From: Pseudomonadota bacterium
Lineage (GTDB): Bacteria > Pseudomonadota > Alphaproteobacteria > Rhizobiales > Rhizobiaceae
DNA length: 64,000 bases
Reading direction: 5' to 3'
Assembly (NCBI GenBank): GCA_023404095.1
Contig: JAEYDD010000072.1
Coordinates: forward strand, 62,001-126,000
Below the pieces are notes generated by a model, which saw only the letters and a program-made list of their open reading frames with translations, did not search any database and was not told where the DNA came from. The position numbers and the translations under genes were made by a program. Positions 61,152 through 64,000 of the stretch are shown one piece after another; the stretch's first letter is position 1; each line of letters starts with the position of its first letter.

Positions 61152-61252
61152 AGTGTGTGCGCTGGCGCCACCTTCAATGTGGCGGTTTGGTCGTCCATAT
61201 GAAGAAGGGGCGGGAAAGCCTTTTCAGACACGGATACAAAGGGACTGATGGC

Positions 61253-61498
61253 ATGGATGTGGGCTGGTTTGCTGGGATTATCATCGGCGGGCTTTCGGGC
61301 TGGCTTGCCGGCAAGCTGATGGACCTTCGCTTTGGCATCCTCATGAACGTCGTGATCGGCATGATCGGCGCAGTGCTGGCGAACGCGATCTTCGACCGCG
61401 CCGGGATCCATGTCGCCAGCGGTTGGCTGGGTTACCTCGTGCAGGGTTTCGTCGGCTCGTGCATTTTGTTATTTGTCGCCAAGCTCGTCAGGCGTTGA
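61253..61498 (+). CDS. GlsB/YeaQ/YmgE family stress-response membrane protein
   Basis: An 81-residue inner-membrane protein with three hydrophobic segments and the glycine-rich family pattern I-I-I-G-G-L-S-G-W-L-A-G-K-L-M and V-V-I-G-M-I-G-A-V-L-A-N. Transglycosylase-associated or GlsB proteins are induced by stress, and their exact role is unknown. AAGGGA lies before the ATG at 61253. The frame extends upstream through the repeats but without family sequence. It lies between the repeat cluster and lipA. Confidence 0.9.
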   Translation: MDVGWFAGIIIGGLSGWLAGKLMDLRFGILMNVVIGMIGAVLANAIFDRAGIHVASGWLGYLVQGFVGSCILLFVAKLVRR

Positions 61499-61593
61499 CG
61501 GATCTTTCGCGCGCACGCATGCCGCGCAAAAGTGTATAGCGGTTTTGCGGCCAAGACATGCGATTGTAAGAAGCGGCTGAAGGCAGGTTTGAA

Positions 61594-62568
61594 ATGGTCA
61601 CCATTCTCGACAGGACTGTTCCGGGCGAAGAAAAGCGCCTTCGTCATCCGGAAAAGGCGCATCGCCCCGACACCGAGGTCGCGCGCAAGCCCGAATGGAT
61701 CCGTGTGAAGGCGCCGGTCTCCAAGGGCTACCAGGAGACGCGCTCGATCGTGAAGGAGCACAAGCTGGTCACGGTCTGCGAGGAAGCGGGCTGCCCCAAT
61801 ATCGGCGAATGCTGGGACAAGAAGCACGCCACCTTCATGATCATGGGCGAGATCTGTACCCGCGCCTGCGCTTTCTGCAACGTCGCCACCGGCAAGCCGA
61901 ACGCGCTCGACATGGCCGAGCCGGAAAACGTCGCCAAGGCCGTGCGCCAGATGGGCCTCAGCCACGTGGTCATCACGTCGGTCGATCGCGACGACCTGGA
62001 CGATGGCGGTGCTGAGCATTTCGAGAAGGTGATCTGGGCGATCCGGGCAGCATCGCCCTCGACGACGATCGAAATCCTCACACCGGACTTTCTGAAGAAG
62101 CCGGGCGCGCTCGAGCGCGTCGTCGCCGCCAAGCCCGATGTCTTCAATCACAACATGGAGACAGTCGCCGGAAACTACCTGACGGTCCGACCGGGCGCGC
62201 GCTACTTCCACTCCATCCGCCTCCTGCAGCGGGTGAAGGAACTGGACCCGACCATGTTCACCAAGTCCGGGATCATGGTCGGGCTCGGGGAGGAGCGCAA
62301 CGAGGTACTGCAGCTCATGGACGACCTGCGCACGGCCGATGTCGACTTCCTGACGATCGGCCAGTACCTGCAGCCGACCCGCAAGCACCACAAGGTGGAG
62401 AAGTTCGTCACCCCCGACGAGTTCAAGTCCTACGAGACGGTCGCCTATACCAAGGGGTTCCTCATGGTGGCGTCGAGCCCGCTGACGCGATCCTCGCACC
62501 ATGCCGGCGAAGATTTCGCCCGCCTGAAGGCCGCGCGCGAAAAGAAGCTGCTGGCCGCCGCGGAATAG
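61594..62568 (+). CDS. lipA: Lipoyl synthase
   Basis: A 324-residue radical-SAM enzyme that inserts two sulfurs into octanoyl groups on PDH and related lipoyl domains. The auxiliary cluster uses C62, C67 and C73 (V-C-E-E-A-G-C-P-N-I-G-E-C-W). The radical SAM cluster uses C88, C92 and C95. The C-terminal Ser of R-S-S-H-H-A-G-E-D-F binds the auxiliary cluster. All ligands are intact. GCAGG precedes the ATG. It lies close to the PDH genes whose subunits it modifies; its partner lipB is at 4058. Confidence 0.97.
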   Translation: MVTILDRTVPGEEKRLRHPEKAHRPDTEVARKPEWIRVKAPVSKGYQETRSIVKEHKLVTVCEEAGCPNIGECWDKKHATFMIMGEICTRACAFCNVATGKPNALDMAEPENVAKAVRQMGLSHVVITSVDRDDLDDGGAEHFEKVIWAIRAASPSTTIEILTPDFLKKPGALERVVAAKPDVFNHNMETVAGNYLTVRPGARYFHSIRLLQRVKELDPTMFTKSGIMVGLGEERNEVLQLMDDLRTADVDFLTIGQYLQPTRKHHKVEKFVTPDEFKSYETVAYTKGFLMVASSPLTRSSHHAGEDFARLKAAREKKLLAAAE

Positions 62569-62646
62569 ATAACACAGCCAGATCCATACGGGGCCGTGGT
62601 TGCAAGACCGCGGCCCGAATGCGTTTCAGGAGAAGGAGAGGCGTCC

Positions 62647-63255
62647 ATGGCCGAAGATGTCGATGGGGCGGCGGCACGCCTCGCAAGCGCGTCACGGGTG
62701 CTCGTCATTGGCTGTTCGGGCAGCGGCAAGAGCACGCTGGCGGCGCGCCTGTCGGGCATGCTCGACCTGCCGCATGTCCCGATGGACCGGGAGATATTCT
62801 GGTTGCCGGGCTGGCAGCCGCGGCCGCGGGCCGAAGCGCTCGCCCGGCTCGGGCAAGTCGTCGGCGAACCGCGCTGGATCATTGATGGTACAAGTCCCGG
62901 AACGCTGTCGCTTCGACTGCCGCGCACCGATCTTGTCTTGTGGCTGCGCCCGCCGCGATGGAAGTCGATCCGGGGTGTGTTCGCACGATGGCTCAGATAT
63001 CGGGGACGGTCGCGTCCGGCCATGGCCGAGGGGTGCCCGGAACGTCTGAGCCTCGAATTCCTGCGCTACATCTGGAACTTCGAGCGGACCGAAAGCCCGG
63101 AGATAGAGGAGCGCTTGGGAGAACACCCGAGCGTTCCGGTGGTGGTCCTGCGTTCGCATGCACAGAATGAGCGCCTGGTGCAGGCTTTAAGAGATCGCCT
63201 GGATCAGACCGTCTCTGCGTCGGCCGACAGGGTCAAGACGGGATCCAACGGCTAG
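62647..63255 (+). CDS. P-loop NTPase, adenylate kinase/FlaR-like
   Basis: A 202-residue protein with a Walker A motif (G-C-S-G-S-G-K-S-T, about 22-30), D-L-P-H-V-P-M-D-R-E-I-F-W and W-I-I-D-G-T in the positions seen in the adenylate-kinase-like FlaR/topology-modulation proteins. It has an Arg-rich middle (R-W-L-R-Y-R-G-R-S-R). It likely phosphorylates a small molecule or nucleotide, and the substrate is unknown. GGAG lies some bases before the ATG at 62647. It follows lipA by 78 bases. Confidence 0.85.
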   Translation: MAEDVDGAAARLASASRVLVIGCSGSGKSTLAARLSGMLDLPHVPMDREIFWLPGWQPRPRAEALARLGQVVGEPRWIIDGTSPGTLSLRLPRTDLVLWLRPPRWKSIRGVFARWLRYRGRSRPAMAEGCPERLSLEFLRYIWNFERTESPEIEERLGEHPSVPVVVLRSHAQNERLVQALRDRLDQTVSASADRVKTGSNG

Positions 63256-63387
63256 CCGCGTTCTGGCCCGGTCAGCCCTTCACCACACGTCCGAACCCGA
63301 AATCGTTTGGCGGCAACGGCGCGCCGAAGTAGGCTGGGACAATCGCATCGGCTGACGTTGCGAATTTGTCCGCAGGGAGGATCGCGG

Positions 63388-64000
63388 ATGGATACCGAAG
63401 CCCTTTTCCGGTTGGCGGCGGAAAACGCCGCCCGGTTCCGCAATGCCGTAGCGGAGCGGCCGCACCGACCGCGTCGCGACTATGCCGGCAGCGTCGACGC
63501 GTTCGACGAGGCGCTTCCGGAGGGCCAATCAGAGGCGACCGCGCTCATTTCTGACCTGGCCGCGCGCGCCGATCCCGGCCTGCACCTCATGGCCGGGCCA
63601 CGCTTCTTCGGCTGGGTGATCGGCGGGTCGCACCCGGTCGGCGTGGCGGCCGACATGCTGACGTCCGCCTGGGGACAGAATGCCGGCAATCATACGGCCG
63701 CGCCCTCGGCGGCGGCCGCCGAGACGGTGGCCGCACGCTGGCTGCTGCAACTGCTTCATCTTCCGGACGAGTGCTCGGTCGGTTTCGTAACGGGCGCGAC
63801 GGTCGCCAACTTCACCTGTCTTGCCGCCGCACGCGGGGCGGTCCTGCGGCGGCACGGCTTTGATGCCGATGCGCGCGGTCTGTTCGGCGCGCCCCCGATA
63901 ACGGTGCTGATCGGTGACGACGCGCATACGACGGTCTTTTCCGCCCTGCAGTTTCTTGGCCTCGGCCACGACCGGGTCATCCGCGTGGCGACCGACGGGG
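63388..64000 (+). CDS. PLP-dependent decarboxylase (group II), partial at window end
   Basis: The first 204 residues of a pyridoxal-phosphate-dependent amino-acid decarboxylase-like protein; the gene continues beyond base 64000. Family features are the L-M-A-G-P-R-F-F-G-W-V-I-G-G substrate region, the S-A-W-G-Q-N-A-G-N-H segment, and G-F-V-T-G-A-T-V-A-N-F-T-C-L-A-A-A-R, which binds the PLP phosphate. The lysine that holds PLP is not yet reached. The ATG at 63388 has GGGAGG seven bases upstream. The substrate cannot be told. Confidence 0.85.
   Translation, partial: MDTEALFRLAAENAARFRNAVAERPHRPRRDYAGSVDAFDEALPEGQSEATALISDLAARADPGLHLMAGPRFFGWVIGGSHPVGVAADMLTSAWGQNAGNHTAAPSAAAAETVAARWLLQLLHLPDECSVGFVTGATVANFTCLAAARGAVLRRHGFDADARGLFGAPPITVLIGDDAHTTVFSALQFLGLGHDRVIRVATDG

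Overview
The window is a GC-rich (about 60% or more) chromosomal segment of an alphaproteobacterium, most likely a member of the Rhizobiaceae (Hyphomicrobiales). This rests on the gene set and order: tpiA-secG-pyrG, kdsA-eno-(ftsB-like)-pdhA-pdhB-pdhC-lpdA-lipA with a lipoyl domain on PDH E1-beta, a folE-hisI pair, BTLCP, DUF1489, DUF2336 and PAS_5 proteins, and dispersed palindromic repeats of rhizobial type. No phage, transposase, integrase, plasmid origin or CRISPR array was seen. The species was not identified.

Layout. 1-2.1 kb: a minus-strand operon frmA-(ElaA-type GNAT)-(YaiI/DUF188) joined by 4-base overlaps. 2.2-4.8 kb: an XRE regulator, a DMT exporter, a small membrane ORF and lipB. 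4.9-5.6 kb: tRNA-Leu(GAG) with its terminator, then two candidate minus-strand sRNAs. 5.7-11 kb: a membrane-anchored dual-specificity phosphatase, a deformylase paralogue lacking metal ligands, mgtE behind a hairpin leader, a MerR regulator with a palindromic operator, and two membrane proteins. 11.1-18.8 kb: a 33-residue membrane ORF, sdaA, DUF1489, an SDR, then an envelope-flavoured plus-strand block: L,D-transpeptidase, small lipoprotein, papain-like lipoprotein, isoprenylcysteine-methyltransferase-like protein, orphan E2-type acyltransferase and SDR with a SEC-C tail. 18.9-26.7 kb: D,D-carboxypeptidase with SPOR, a hypothetical membrane protein, BTLCP protease, tandem-PilZ protein, PAS_5 protein, rhomboid, CBS protein and patatin.

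27-43.7 kb: folE-hisI; a NifU-like scaffold with yidD; a MarR regulator with three matching palindromes controlling an MFS transporter; a DMT exporter; thrS; a PlsC-like acyltransferase; flavoproteins; a CitE-like protein; DUF2336; a secreted Cys-containing protein; parE; and a secreted alpha/beta hydrolase. 43.7-64 kb: tpiA, secG, pyrG; an opposing four-gene phospholipid operon (plsC-cdsA-membrane protein-CDP-alcohol transferase, all ATGA-coupled); a roughly 200-base run of seven hairpins; VOC-kdsA, eno, a FtsB-like gene; the pyruvate dehydrogenase operon through lpdA; a cluster of dispersed repeats; a GlsB-type membrane protein; lipA; a P-loop protein; and the start of a PLP-dependent decarboxylase cut by the window edge.

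Most of the window is core metabolism and envelope biology. lipB, lipA, pdhABC and lpdA form one functional set: lipoate is made by LipB/LipA and used on PdhB/PdhC. The least explained parts are the phospholipid operon, the hairpin array next to it, the orphan E2/SDR-SEC-C pair, the dead-looking deformylase, and several structured intergenic RNAs.
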